Assembly (NCBI GenBank): GCA_023129115.1
Contig: JAGMCR010000005.1
Coordinates: 1-56,868, forward strand
DNA from: Candidatus Iainarchaeum sp.
Lineage (GTDB): Archaea; B1Sed10-29; WALL01
Length of the DNA: 56,868 bases
Reading direction: 5' to 3'
The first letter of the stretch is position 1; the number at the start of each line of letters is the position of its first letter. Made by a program: the position numbers and the translations under genes. Under the pieces are notes generated by a model. That model was not told the origin of the DNA. It worked only from the letters and a program-made list of their open reading frames with translations, and ran no database searches. Positions 17,908 to 26,498 of the stretch are shown here, piece after piece.

Positions 17908-17958
17908 CCAGCTGAAACTCAGCTGGCACGTTGTCCGTGCCCCTTCGGGGCAGCGGAC
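17908..17958 (+). terminator. tandem hairpins after the GNAT gene
   Basis: Two stable stems follow the GNAT stop codon: CCAGCTGA-AAC-TCAGCTGG (17908-17926) and a longer stem at 17933-17958 with arms GTCCGTGCCCC and GGGGCAGCGGAC around a TTCG-type loop. Likely a 3'-end structure or terminator; a small structured RNA is the alternative. Confidence 0.4.
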
Positions 17959-17966
17959 TAAAACAA

Positions 17967-17993
17967 GAAAAGGTGGGGCCGCGGCCGTGATTC
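17967..17993. repeat. partial duplicate of the tRNA-His 3' end
   Basis: 27 bp that match the DNA across the tRNA-His 3' end at 18122-18148 except for two adjacent bases; 17 bp (17976-17992) are identical and cover the 3' acceptor strand, the 3' T-stem and part of the T-loop. The 155-bp direct repeat is what integration into a tRNA 3' end leaves behind (attachment-site duplication). The enclosed segment holds a 9-bp hairpin (AGGGGGAGC / GCTCCCCCT, 18003-18023) and no gene. Confidence 0.55.
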
Positions 17994-18132
17994 AGCGTCC
18001 CTAGGGGGAGCGCAGCTCCCCCTGGCTACCCTGGGAAGCCCACCCCCTCAGCAATACTATATTGTTATCACAAGGAGAAATAGTTTTTCTTTTGGCAACT
18101 TACATTTTCTTTTTTCTAAAAAGAAAAGGGAG

Positions 18133-18208
18133 GGCCGCGGCCGTGATTTGAACACGGGTTAGGCGGACCACAACCACCCGTACTAGACCAAGCTATACTA
18201 CCGCAGCC
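18133..18208 (-). tRNA. tRNA-His (GTG anticodon)
   Basis: Cloverleaf read on the minus strand: acceptor GCTGCGG/CCGCGGC, D-loop AGCTTGGTCTA, anticodon stem GGTGG/CCGCC around loop TTGTGGT with anticodon GTG, T-arm CCGTG-TTCAAAT-CACGG. Identity elements fit histidine: a G at -1 (18208) faces discriminator C73 (18133), as in archaea. CCA is not encoded and no intron is seen. A TATA-like CTTTTTAAACC is centred near 18240, placing transcription start a few bases before the mature 5' end. Confidence 0.93.
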
Positions 18209-18277
18209 ACTGTGGGAGTTGATTTTAGGTCTTTGGTTTAAAAAGAGTTACCTTCGGGGCGGCGATAGTGGCCTTAA

Positions 18278-18303
18278 GGGGGGACGCCAATTGGCGTCCC
18301 CCC
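18278..18303. repeat. G6/C6 hairpin, family copy 2 (perfect palindrome)
   Basis: A perfect 26-bp palindrome: half GGGGGGACGCCAA and its exact complement. It lies between the tRNA-His promoter and the 3' end of the slipin gene. Shares G6/C6 ends and the CGCCAATTGGCG core with the copy at 50406. Confidence 0.75.
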
Positions 18304-18331
18304 AAGTTTGGGTTGGGTGTCAAGCCCCCAA

Positions 18332-19114
18332 CTACATCTTCGTCTTTTTCTTGGTGAAGCCACTGATGGCGTCCAATAGCTCGATGGGGGTTACAAAGAC
18401 AACTGTGTTGCTCTGGTCGCTCGACAAGTCGTTCAGTGTCTGCAGCGTGCGCAGGTGCAGCCCGCCCGGAGAGCTGGCCAGTTTTTCGGCGGCCTTCGCC
18501 ATGTTGTCCGAAGCGATTACCTCGCCCTCCGCCTTGATGATGAGCGACCGCTTCTCGCGCTCCGTCTCCGCCTGCTTCATGATAGTGCGCTTCAATTCCT
18601 GCGCAATCTCGATGTCCTGCAGCTTGATTTCCGTGACGTCGATGCCCCACGGGTCAGTCCCCTTGTCCACGATGTCGCGCAGCTTGTTCGCAATCGAGTC
18701 GCGCTTGGACAACAGGTCGTCAAGCTCTACCTCGCCGGCAACGTCACGCAAAGAAGTCTGGCCGTAGCGAGACACTGCGTAGTGATAGTCCTCGATATTA
18801 AGCACGGCCTTCTCCGGGTCAATCACCCGGTAATAAATCACCGCGTTAATCTTGACCGGCACGTTGTCTTTCGTCATTACTTCCTGCGCCGGAATGTCCA
18901 GCGTGCGAATCCGCGTGTCAAGCCTGCGCCACGACTGAATCACCGGGACAATGACGTTGACCCCCGGCTCCATTATCCGCGAAAACTTCCCCAGCGTGAA
19001 CAACACGCCGCGCTGGTACTGCATCACCACTTTCACGAAAGCGCTGACGAAGATTATCCCAAAAAACCCCAGAAATATTATTTCAAAAATCACTTTGAAC
19101 ACCTCGGGCTGCAT
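18332..19114 (-). CDS. slipin / stomatin-like SPFH-domain membrane protein
   Basis: 260 residues. A hydrophobic N-terminal segment (residues 8-30, VIFEIIFLGFFGIIFVSAFV) anchors the protein. The SPFH/band 7 domain follows: QRGVLFTLGKFSRIMEPGVN, then PAQEVMTKDNVPVKINAVIYYRV, typical of slipins. A coiled-coil segment (AQELKRTIMKQAETEREKRS, continuing to AKAAEKLASS) mediates oligomerisation in the family. Slipins form membrane microdomain scaffolds and are often paired with an NfeD-type protease, which is not seen here. The gene lies 12 bp downstream of the aminotransferase gene and is probably co-transcribed. Confidence 0.93.
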   Translation of the reverse strand: MQPEVFKVIFEIIFLGFFGIIFVSAFVKVVMQYQRGVLFTLGKFSRIMEPGVNVIVPVIQSWRRLDTRIRTLDIPAQEVMTKDNVPVKINAVIYYRVIDPEKAVLNIEDYHYAVSRYGQTSLRDVAGEVELDDLLSKRDSIANKLRDIVDKGTDPWGIDVTEIKLQDIEIAQELKRTIMKQAETEREKRSLIIKAEGEVIASDNMAKAAEKLASSPGGLHLRTLQTLNDLSSDQSNTVVFVTPIELLDAISGFTKKKTKM

Positions 19115-19126
19115 AACGCGGTGGAG

Positions 19127-20275
19127 CTATTTATTCTTTACGAATCGCTCGATGCGGTCCAATGCCTCGGACAGAACCTCGATTGGGGGCAGGAAAACCA
19201 ATCGGAAGTGGCCCTTGCCGTACTCGCCGAACCCAGAGCCGTGCACCACCAAAACGTGCTCCTGGTGCAGCAGGTCAAGCACCCACTGCTTGTCGTCCCC
19301 TGTGTCGATGCGCGGGAACGCGTAGAACGCGGCCTTCGGCTCAACGCAATGGACGCCCATTTCGCCGAAGCGCTTCACCACGAAGTCGCGGCGCTCGATT
19401 AGTTTTTTCTTGGTCTCCTCGATGTGGGCCTGCGGCCCGTCCAGCGCGGCCTTGAACCCCCACGCGCACGGCTCGTTCACGCACAATCGGTTCCGGCCCA
19501 GCGCCAAGCACGCCTCGAAAATCTCTGGGCAGTTCCGGAACGCCATGGAGCCGATGCGCCAGCCAGGCGACAAGTAGTTCTTGCTGATGCCGTTGAGGGT
19601 GATGACAGGAGTGTCCTTCACGAGCGACGAAAGCGAAACAGATTCCTGGAAAGTCATCAAGTTATAGATTTCGTCGGACACGAGCGGGAGCGAGTGCTCG
19701 CCCGCTACGTCAATGAGTGACTGCAGCATTTTTTTGGAATAGACCGCGCCCGTTGGGTTGTTCGGGTTGATGACGACCATGACACGCGTCTTTCCGCTGA
19801 TTTTTTTGCGGACGTCGTCGACGTCGGGCTGCCACCCGTCGCCCTCGGCGCACGCGTACTCCACGGGCACGCCGTCGCACAGCCTCGGGACGGACATGTA
19901 CTGCGGGTAGTTGGGGCCGGGCACCAATGCCTCGGCGCCGGGCTCGACCAGCGCGCTGAACGAGAACTCGACGCCCTCGCTCGCGCCCTGCGTGATGCAG
20001 TAGTCGTCCGCCTCCGAGCCGTTCACGCGCTTGTCCCACGCGCGGATTGACCCGAGGATTGGCGCGTCGCCCTGCGAGTCGCCGTAATAGTTCTTGCCGC
20101 CCATGATTGCGTCGCACGCGGCTTGCTTGATGTGCTGGGGCGTGTCGAAGTCGTATTGGTCGGGGTCGCCGATGTTGAGCTTGATTATTTCGTGGCCCTT
20201 GGCCTCCAGCTTTTTGGCGGGGAGCACGACGTCCCGAATTGCGTACTTCAGCCCCTTGACTCGCTCGGCAACCAT
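19127..20275 (-). CDS. class I/II PLP-dependent aminotransferase (AlaT/AspC-like)
   Basis: 382 residues, usual length for the family. Visible motifs: LNIGDPDQYDFDTPQHI at the N-terminus, GASEGVEFSFSALV (cofactor loop), NPNNPTGAVYSK, SDEIYNLMTF, and the PLP lysine in GISKNYLSPGWRIG; a C-terminal RLVFLPP supplies the likely carboxylate-binding Arg. Closest in style to archaeal alanine/aspartate aminotransferases that use 2-oxoglutarate; exact substrate is not decided by sequence. A TATA-like TTTTTATG about 28 bp upstream supports a leaderless ATG at 20275. Confidence 0.92.
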   Translation of the reverse strand: MVAERVKGLKYAIRDVVLPAKKLEAKGHEIIKLNIGDPDQYDFDTPQHIKQAACDAIMGGKNYYGDSQGDAPILGSIRAWDKRVNGSEADDYCITQGASEGVEFSFSALVEPGAEALVPGPNYPQYMSVPRLCDGVPVEYACAEGDGWQPDVDDVRKKISGKTRVMVVINPNNPTGAVYSKKMLQSLIDVAGEHSLPLVSDEIYNLMTFQESVSLSSLVKDTPVITLNGISKNYLSPGWRIGSMAFRNCPEIFEACLALGRNRLCVNEPCAWGFKAALDGPQAHIEETKKKLIERRDFVVKRFGEMGVHCVEPKAAFYAFPRIDTGDDKQWVLDLLHQEHVLVVHGSGFGEYGKGHFRLVFLPPIEVLSEALDRIERFVKNK

Positions 20276-20355
20276 GGGTGCCTACTAGCCGCGCCAGTCA
20301 TAAAAACCTAACCCCCTTATTAAGGAGAAATACGTTGATTACCGTGAGTGGTTTC

Positions 20356-20910
20356 ATGGACACAAAAGTCACTGCATTGCTTATGCTCGCCGTGCTGGTG
20401 GTGCCGGCCTTCGCAATCAGCCCCTTTGATTTGCTGCTGCACCCCGGCTACTTAATCAAGCTCGTGCTCAAGACCATTGGCCTCGAGGAAAGCACCCAGG
20501 ACAAGGTAATGAACGCCGGGCCGCCGGCCGAGGTAACGCCAGAGTACAAGGAGAGCATCGACAAGTTCAACGAATTGTTTGGCCTGCTGCAGCCCGACGC
20601 CGTCGGGCTCGACACGGGCAAGCGCGTGAACGAGTTCGTGTACATCGCGTTCACCGAGAACGGAGTGCTGTACGCGGACGCCAGCGTCCTGATACAGCAG
20701 GGCGTCGTCAACGCGTTCGAGAAGGGGAAGGGCAACTACGGGACGCCAACGATTTACGTGCGAGTCAACAAGCACGCCGTCGACAAAATCCCTAGCCTCA
20801 TCAACAGCCCGCAGGCGATTGACCACTTGATGGGCCTCTACCTCGACGGGCACATAGAGCTCGAGCCCGAGTCAAAGGCAATCGAGTACGTCGATAAGTT
20901 CAGAGCATAG
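20356..20910 (+). CDS. secreted protein of unknown function
   Basis: 184 residues from the ATG at 20356, beginning with a signal peptide (MDTKVTALLMLAVLVVPAFA). The start is uncertain: in-frame TTG (20335) and GTG codons lie upstream and AAGGAG sits 7 nt before the TTG, which would add seven residues. The mature part is alpha/beta with few Cys (SIDKFNELFGLLQPDAVGLD, FVYIAFTENGVLYADASV, LMGLYLDGHIELEPESKAIE). I recognise no family. The 3' end overlaps the converging membrane-protein gene by 11 bp. Confidence 0.7.
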   Translation: MDTKVTALLMLAVLVVPAFAISPFDLLLHPGYLIKLVLKTIGLEESTQDKVMNAGPPAEVTPEYKESIDKFNELFGLLQPDAVGLDTGKRVNEFVYIAFTENGVLYADASVLIQQGVVNAFEKGKGNYGTPTIYVRVNKHAVDKIPSLINSPQAIDHLMGLYLDGHIELEPESKAIEYVDKFRA

Positions 20911-21151
20911 TCGCCATCAGCCAAAAGACGCCGCCGATGAAAATCATTGCCATAGCCGCGCCCACGGAGACGAACACGTTGTTGATGGGGATGGAGTGCC
21001 TCTCGGTGATGAGGAACGGCGCCAGCAAAACAAACGCCGAGCCCGCGAACACGAACGCGAGGGCGGTGTCCAGCACCAGCAAAAAGTACGAGAAGGCGAA
21101 GAGCGCGACGTAGAAGATTACTGCCTGCTGCTTGAACGCCTGTGGTATCAT
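20900..21151 (-). CDS. small integral membrane protein
   Basis: 83 residues with three hydrophobic segments (about 11-28, 30-47 and 58-82), e.g. FLLVLDTALAFVFAGSAFVL and VSVGAAMAMIFIGGVFWLMA. Start at the ATG at 21151, 25 bp after a TTAAATAG box (leaderless). No charged catalytic motif; function unknown. Confidence 0.7.
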   Translation of the reverse strand: MIPQAFKQQAVIFYVALFAFSYFLLVLDTALAFVFAGSAFVLLAPFLITERHSIPINNVFVSVGAAMAMIFIGGVFWLMATML

Positions 21152-21176
21152 GAGTGAAAATAAGACAATCAGCTAT

Positions 21177-22025
21177 TTAAGAATTCTGTTTTGAGGGGTA
21201 TTTTCGTGCGAACGCAGCCAGCACGCCCCTCCTCGCAAGAAACTGCATAATCTCGAGGCCCTTCCCCTTGTCGTCTTCAGCGTGATACTCAGAAACAACG
21301 AGGAATTTGGGCTTACACTTTTGTGTGGCTTTTTCCACTGACTCAAGAAGAAGGAATGAGCGGGTTGGATAAGTCCCAATTCTACCGTAGTCTGCTCTCG
21401 AAAAGCAGTCCAGGTCAACATCAATAATATTGGCGTCCTTCTGTTTAGCAATGTCTTTTTCAAGAGCCGCCATTGCTGCAGGCTCAGCGGCACGCATAAA
21501 CCCTCCTTCCGGGTCCTTCACGCGGATTGTCTCGCCAAGAAGCTCGGGGCCAAACGTCTTCACTTCATCATCTGTTTTCAACCCATTGTTTTTCGCGTGA
21601 CGTACATATGTGTGATGCTCCAGGGTCCTGCCCCATCCTTCGTCATAGTGGGCATCGAACCGCAATACCTTGCCCTCAAGATGATACACCGGGTAAGCCG
21701 CGTCGTGGTGGCTCCCCATCAAAAACACAAAGTCGTGGTCCTTCACGAGTGCCTTTAGCCGCAACCCGATGTCATCATACTGTTTATTATGTTTATTACG
21801 CCAACCCTCGTCGCAATCGTAATCATAATCCAGCAGTTTTGGGAATTCTGTATAGGTCTCTACTTTAACAGACGCCCCCAGTTCATCGCCAGTTTTCTCA
21901 ATTGTTTTCTTGATTTCTTCAATCGGCATTAGGCCGGGGGCATGGTAACCATGTATGTGCTCACAGACGTAGTGATAAGACGGCAACCCGACCACAGCAA
22001 CGCGCAGCTCCTTTTTTCCCGCCAT
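21177..22025 (-). CDS. arginase/agmatinase-fold metallohydrolase-like protein
   Basis: 282 residues. The ureohydrolase fold is suggested by MGSHHDAAYPVYHL, then RFDAHYDEGW (matching the DAHxD metal-binding motif) near residue 125, and IIDVDLDCFS near residue 205 (the DxDxD-type second metal motif), then VSEYHAEDDKGKGLEIMQFL near the C-terminus. These spacings resemble UPF0489-type relatives more than classical arginase. Likely a Mn-dependent C-N hydrolase; substrate unknown. Leaderless ATG at 22025, about 27 bp from the TATA box shared with the divergent MBL-fold gene. Confidence 0.65.
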   Translation of the reverse strand: MAGKKELRVAVVGLPSYHYVCEHIHGYHAPGLMPIEEIKKTIEKTGDELGASVKVETYTEFPKLLDYDYDCDEGWRNKHNKQYDDIGLRLKALVKDHDFVFLMGSHHDAAYPVYHLEGKVLRFDAHYDEGWGRTLEHHTYVRHAKNNGLKTDDEVKTFGPELLGETIRVKDPEGGFMRAAEPAAMAALEKDIAKQKDANIIDVDLDCFSRADYGRIGTYPTRSFLLLESVEKATQKCKPKFLVVSEYHAEDDKGKGLEIMQFLARRGVLAAFARKYPSKQNS

Positions 22026-22045
22026 TGCCTTAATTATTGTAGGAT

Positions 22046-22057
22046 ATCTTTAAAAAC
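22046..22057. promoter_or_regulatory. bidirectional TATA box (divergent leaderless pair)
   Basis: The TTTAAA core at 22049-22054 is about 27 bp from the minus-strand ATG (22025) and 28 bp from the plus-strand GTG (22080). No second TATA-like element lies in the 54-bp intergenic space, so both genes appear to fire from the same box in opposite directions. Confidence 0.6.
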
Positions 22058-22079
22058 ACCCCCCTCCTTGCCTATTCTA

Positions 22080-23027
22080 GTGCTGTCTCTTGGTAACGGC
22101 GTGAGCTACCAAAGCAACGGGAGCCACGTCTTGTTTGACCCCAGCCGCAAGGCTCGGGAAGGCCTGGTGTGCATTAGCCACGGGCATTCCGACCACGCCA
22201 GGAGGCACGACACGACCACGCTAATGACACAGGAGACCCTGGACATCACCGGGCTCCCCGGCGAAGCGATTGCGTACGGCAAAGAAAAGCACGGCGTCAC
22301 GGCACACAACGCGGGGCACGTGCTCGGCAGCGCCCAGTTCGAGATTAATGGAGTAGTATATACAGGGGACCTGCTGACGGACAACCCCCTGCTCGGCGGC
22401 GCGGACCCGATTCCGTGCGAGGAACTGGTGATTGAGGCCACGTTCGGCCTGCCGGAATACGTGTTCCGGCCCAGGGAAGAAGTTATTGCGGAAATCCAGA
22501 AGTGGGTCAAGAACAATTACGGGGCCGGGCGCACCGTCGTGCTCGGCGGGTACGCGCTCGGCAAGGCACAGGAGCTCACGAAAATCGCGTGCGACGCGGG
22601 GTTCACGCCGCTTGTGCACCCAAAGATTGCCAAGGTGAACCGCGTGTACGAAAAGTACGGGGTGGCCTTGGGCGAGTGGCTCGAGGGCGGGACCCCTGAG
22701 GCCAACGAAATGATGAAAAGCAACTTCGTCGCGGTGATGCCGTTCCACCAGGTGAAGCCGCCGCTGCTGCAGTCGCTCTCGCGGGGGCACAAGGCCGTCG
22801 CGGGGGTGGCCACGGGGTGGCGGTTCGGCAACGGGAAGGGGACAAAGGCCTTCCAGCTGAGCGACCACGCGGACTTCCCGGGGCTCATTGACTACGTGGA
22901 GGCGGCGGAGCCGAAAAAAGTGTACACCGTGCACGGGTTCGAGGCGGAGTTCGCGCGGCAGCTGCAGAGGAGGGGCTGGAACGCGAGGCCGCTGAAGCAC
23001 AGGCAGAAGACCCTCCACGAATGGTAG
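22080..23027 (+). CDS. metallo-beta-lactamase-fold exonuclease-like protein
   Basis: 315 residues from the GTG at 22080 (VLSLGNGVSYQSNGSHVLFD). The MBL motif is CISHGHSDHARRH (HxHxDH), followed by the second metal site in AHNAGHVLGSAQFE and GVVYTGDLL, and C-terminally QLSDHADFPGLIDYVEAAEP and VYTVHGFEAEFA, the beta-CASP-like layout of archaeal mRNA 3'-end and DNA-ligase-associated exonucleases. The leaderless GTG is chosen because the shared TATA box sits 28 bp upstream. Likely acts on RNA or DNA ends. It is shorter than full CPSF-type enzymes and lacks KH domains. Confidence 0.85.
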   Translation: MLSLGNGVSYQSNGSHVLFDPSRKAREGLVCISHGHSDHARRHDTTTLMTQETLDITGLPGEAIAYGKEKHGVTAHNAGHVLGSAQFEINGVVYTGDLLTDNPLLGGADPIPCEELVIEATFGLPEYVFRPREEVIAEIQKWVKNNYGAGRTVVLGGYALGKAQELTKIACDAGFTPLVHPKIAKVNRVYEKYGVALGEWLEGGTPEANEMMKSNFVAVMPFHQVKPPLLQSLSRGHKAVAGVATGWRFGNGKGTKAFQLSDHADFPGLIDYVEAAEPKKVYTVHGFEAEFARQLQRRGWNARPLKHRQKTLHEW

Positions 23028-23030
23028 CAA

Positions 23031-23090
23031 CCCTTTTTCTGTTACAGGGACACTCGCTTGCCGGCTCGGTCCCTGAACGGTGGAAAAGCG
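23031..23090 (+). repeat. dispersed hairpin element, copy 1 (CTTTTTCTGTTACAG type)
   Basis: Starts three bases after the MBL gene stop. Conserved base CTTTTTCTGTTACAG and CTGAACGGTGGAAAAGCG encloses a variable apex (GGGAC / GTCCC around a 17-nt loop). The same basal sequences occur inverted at 51027-51069 around a different apex. May serve as a 3'-end structure, but two near-identical bases with different tips suggest a repeat or RNA family. Confidence 0.5.
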
Positions 23091-23141
23091 TTGATGGAAA
23101 AACCAAGAACTTTATATACCAGTAATTCATAGGTGTTCAGC

Positions 23142-23639
23142 ATGACGCAGTACAAGGAACAGGCCCATGTCCACAACATCCCCAAGGAAATGATTCTTCA
23201 CTCGATTGAGGCAATCAGCGCAGGGATGGTGCAGGACGCCCGGTACAACTTTGGCCGCGAGGCCGGGTATTCGTCGCAGCTGCTGGTGAACGAGAGGGAC
23301 GGGCTCGTGTTCTGCGAGGTAAAGTTCATTCCGTACGACTATAGCTTCAGGTGGCTCGTGGAAAAAGAGGCGAAAGGCCACATGGTGACGTTCGTTGGGT
23401 CGACGCCGGACACGTGGTTCGAGTTCATGACACAGCAGGGCGACAAGCTCCGCGGGCTCGTGGACACGCAGTGGAGCGCGTTCGTCAACTTCGGCATCGG
23501 GTTCGTCACGTGCGACTATTATTACAAGAACGTCAAGAGCAAGGCCAAAACAAGGCCCGCGCGCGAGCACATCAAGAAGGCCGCGAAGCGTGTCAAGAAG
23601 CGGCCGCGCTCGAGGCACAAAAAGACCAAAATAGACTGA
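23142..23639 (+). CDS. uncharacterised protein with basic C-terminal tail
   Basis: 165 residues from the ATG at 23142, which is 27 bp after TTTATATACC (leaderless). The globular part (HNIPKEMILHSIEAISAGMV, VFCEVKFIPYDYSFRWLVEK, GFVTCDYYYKN) is alpha/beta with aromatic-rich strands. The last 30 residues are strongly basic (IKKAAKRVKKRPRSRHKKTK), as expected for nucleic-acid binding. No family recognised. Confidence 0.7.
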   Translation: MTQYKEQAHVHNIPKEMILHSIEAISAGMVQDARYNFGREAGYSSQLLVNERDGLVFCEVKFIPYDYSFRWLVEKEAKGHMVTFVGSTPDTWFEFMTQQGDKLRGLVDTQWSAFVNFGIGFVTCDYYYKNVKSKAKTRPAREHIKKAAKRVKKRPRSRHKKTKID

Positions 23640-23686
23640 AAGTTTTATAAACCCCTACTCCCTATTCTGTCGAGAAGGTGTATACT

Positions 23687-26470
23687 ATGAAAGGTGTTTC
23701 TCCAATTGTTGGTGTAGTGCTACTCGTCGCTATTGCGGTCCTCGGCGCCACGTCACTGTACTTCTGGGCTGGTGGGGTCACCACCAGGGAAGTGACTGTT
23801 GATGAGCCGAATGCAATCAGCGCGACGGTAATTTCTCCTGCTGAGGGCAAGATTCTTGTCGCGAACCTCGGCGACAGCAACCTAGTGATTGACTATTTGA
23901 ACTTAAGCCACGCCACTAACCTGACGTGCAACTTCAACGGCACTGTGACTCTCCCGCCGGGCGGGCAAGCGCTGTGCATCATGCCGCCACGGATTGGGAC
24001 GAGTTATTTGTACGCCCCGAGGACGGGCACGGCATTGGTTGTAATGGGCGGGAGCGAGCTCACCACAATCACTTACCAATTTTCATTGATTGGGTCGAGC
24101 GGCACGTACCACGAAGATTTCAACGGGACGTTCGAGGGCACTGAAGAGAGCAGCATCAAACTTGTTGACGGCGTGCCTGACGGGACGTTTACGCAGGTCG
24201 GGACCGACCTGGGGAGTGCCAAGTATTTCATGGCTGTGGGCGCGGACATCACACTCGACGGCCCGCTTGACACAGTAAATATTATTCTTCGTGTCTCAAA
24301 CGATGGCGTCGGGGGGCCGTGGGAAGAGCGTGACCTCGGCACTGAGTTCCCCACGTCAGTTGGAATGCCGGAGGGGGCGTTTAGGTATGTTTCTTATAGG
24401 TTGGAGCTGTTCAACGGGGAAGGCGGCTTTGACTTTCCCGAGGTTGACGACGTCCGCATTTATTACCAGAGTGACGCCGACTCGCAGATGTACTTGACCT
24501 GGACCGTCAACAACGAGGGCGGCCTGGGCTGGGCTGCAATCACCGAGACTTGCGGCGAAGTCGAAGACGTGCTCGTGAACAGGACTGGCCTCGGCGGCAT
24601 TACTTCGCTTACCGGGAAAATAAATTATACTTATGGATGCACTTACGAGACAAGCGGGGAAGACCCCAGCGGCAACCCCATTGGCACTGACTTGACTGTA
24701 ACGACTGGGTTCCCAATCCTGCCGCCGGCAGTGTGCGGCGACCACGTGTGCGAACAAGACGAGACGTCTGCAAACTGCCCCGGGGACTGCTGTGACGGAG
24801 ACGTGCACGCGAACACTGGCTTGTGCGACGCGAACTGCGGCGAGACAGCCGCGGCGTGCGACGGAATACCAGTCGATGGAACCGTTTGCTCCGGAAGCGA
24901 CGTGCTTACGTGCTGCTCCGGCGCAGTGCTCCAGACATGCACAACCGAGTGCGTCGACACAGAGTTCCAGCCAGGCATTGCCTACGACGGCACGTGCAGC
25001 GAAGGCGCGTGTGGCACGACAGACGTCAGTGGAACCGAAATCCCAGAGCAGACCTGCCAAGACCTCCTTGACAACGACTGCGACGGGCTTGTGGACTGCG
25101 CGGACCCGGACTGCGAGCCAGACCCGGCGTGCGTGGCCCCAGAGAACGACGAGTGCGCCAGCAAGACAGTGGTCACTGACGGCGGCCATGCCTTTACTAC
25201 CACGGGTGCCACGACGGACGGCACTCCTACAGCCAGCTGCCCCGGCCAGGTCTACAACGACGTCTGGTTCGCCTACACCGCGACGTGCACTGGAACGCTC
25301 ACTGCCAGCACATGCAACCAGGCCGACTTTGACACAGTAATTGTCATCTACGAGGGAGCTGACTGCCTGTTACTGGAGGAAAGGGCGTGCAACGACAACG
25401 AGGACACCTGCGGGGTGACATCAATAGCCCTGTGGGACGTTACCTCCGGCGTTGACTACACGATACGGTTGGGCAGCCTCGTGGATGGCACGACCGGCAC
25501 TGGCACGCTAAGCCTCTCGTGCGCGAGCTGCGGCGACTACAATGACAACTGCGAGGGGTGCATCAGCTTCGGGTGCACGTGGTACAATTACACCAACGGC
25601 AGCAGCTACTGTGTGGACGCTGCGGAAATGGAGTGCCCGTTCCTGTGCTACGACGCAGAGGCGCCGGTAGGAGTGGACGAGTGCTACATGACCAACTGCA
25701 CAACTGACTTTTGTACAGTGGACGAGTGCGGCGACGGCTACTGCACCGGCCTTGAGGACGGGAGCAGCTGCCCCAGCGACTGCTGCCCCATGGCAGATAA
25801 CTGCACCAACTGCGTGCAGTGGGGCAGTTGCGCGTGGTACAACAATACCTTTGACGGCGAGTACTACTGCGCCTATGCCGCCGAGGGCTGTGGCCCGCTT
25901 TGCGCGAGCGAGGACACCAACGAGTGCTACACGGGCAACTGCACAACGAACCAGTGCGGGGGAGAAGGCACAGTGCTCGGGTTCCTGACGTGCGTCAGCG
26001 GAAACGAGCCCGCGGGACCAGCGTGCATCTCAACAAAAGCCCCGGCGTGCGACGCGTTTGACGTGAACACGATGGGAGGAGGACCCGGAGCCGACGGAAT
26101 GGTCAGCCTGTCAGACTTCAACGGCGGAGGCTCGTTCCAGACTTGTTACGAGTCATTCGAGCCGGGGGTCTGTGAAATCTTTGACATCGACAGCAATCTG
26201 CAAGATGGGAACCCGGACGGAATCGTCGACGAGTACGACTTCTTCGCGGGTTGGGCCATCACGGACCCCGGGCAGTGGGACTTTGACGACGGCACCGGGT
26301 CCGGCAATCCAGACTTGGTGGTGGATGTGGCTGACTTTGTGTACTGCCTGCAGGCTTGGGGCGACGCCGACGAGGACGGCATCGGCGACGGAGTCGACCA
26401 GTGCGTGGGGTTCCCTGACTGCAACGATGCAAACCTGGACGCAATCCCGGACGACTGCGCAGGGCCGTAA
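23687..26470 (+). CDS. pilin-anchored Cys-rich Ca-binding surface adhesin
   Basis: 927 residues from the ATG at 23687 (AAGGTG six bases upstream; an in-frame GTG at 23678 is the alternative). The N-terminus MKGVSPIVGVVLLVAIAVLG is a class III signal and pilin-type helix. Then follow a beta-rich region to about residue 340, Cys-rich modules (CGDHVCEQDETSANCPGDCC; DNDCDGLVDCADPDC, a MopE/thrombospondin-like calcium repeat), a CUB/PPC-like beta domain near 500-600, and two PSI-like repeats (NCEGCISFGCTWYN; NCTNCVQWGSCAWYN). The C-terminus has dockerin/EF-hand-like DxDxDG loops (DSNLQDGNPDGIVDEYDF, DADEDGIGDGVDQC). Probably displayed on or as a pilus-like fibre. It shares its architecture with the gene at 54675-56741. 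Confidence 0.85.
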   Translation: MKGVSPIVGVVLLVAIAVLGATSLYFWAGGVTTREVTVDEPNAISATVISPAEGKILVANLGDSNLVIDYLNLSHATNLTCNFNGTVTLPPGGQALCIMPPRIGTSYLYAPRTGTALVVMGGSELTTITYQFSLIGSSGTYHEDFNGTFEGTEESSIKLVDGVPDGTFTQVGTDLGSAKYFMAVGADITLDGPLDTVNIILRVSNDGVGGPWEERDLGTEFPTSVGMPEGAFRYVSYRLELFNGEGGFDFPEVDDVRIYYQSDADSQMYLTWTVNNEGGLGWAAITETCGEVEDVLVNRTGLGGITSLTGKINYTYGCTYETSGEDPSGNPIGTDLTVTTGFPILPPAVCGDHVCEQDETSANCPGDCCDGDVHANTGLCDANCGETAAACDGIPVDGTVCSGSDVLTCCSGAVLQTCTTECVDTEFQPGIAYDGTCSEGACGTTDVSGTEIPEQTCQDLLDNDCDGLVDCADPDCEPDPACVAPENDECASKTVVTDGGHAFTTTGATTDGTPTASCPGQVYNDVWFAYTATCTGTLTASTCNQADFDTVIVIYEGADCLLLEERACNDNEDTCGVTSIALWDVTSGVDYTIRLGSLVDGTTGTGTLSLSCASCGDYNDNCEGCISFGCTWYNYTNGSSYCVDAAEMECPFLCYDAEAPVGVDECYMTNCTTDFCTVDECGDGYCTGLEDGSSCPSDCCPMADNCTNCVQWGSCAWYNNTFDGEYYCAYAAEGCGPLCASEDTNECYTGNCTTNQCGGEGTVLGFLTCVSGNEPAGPACISTKAPACDAFDVNTMGGGPGADGMVSLSDFNGGGSFQTCYESFEPGVCEIFDIDSNLQDGNPDGIVDEYDFFAGWAITDPGQWDFDDGTGSGNPDLVVDVADFVYCLQAWGDADEDGIGDGVDQCVGFPDCNDANLDAIPDDCAGP

Positions 26471-26498
26471 GGTAGAGTTGCCCGCAACGGCATAAACC

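Noticed and set aside
17908..17958. H/ACA guide RNA
   Set aside because: The hairpins are followed by ACTAAAACA, but no kink-turn or pseudouridylation pocket was evident; a 3'-end structure is simpler.
17967..18000. A second tRNA gene
   Set aside because: Only the 3' acceptor and T-arm half is present; no anticodon arm or 5' half.
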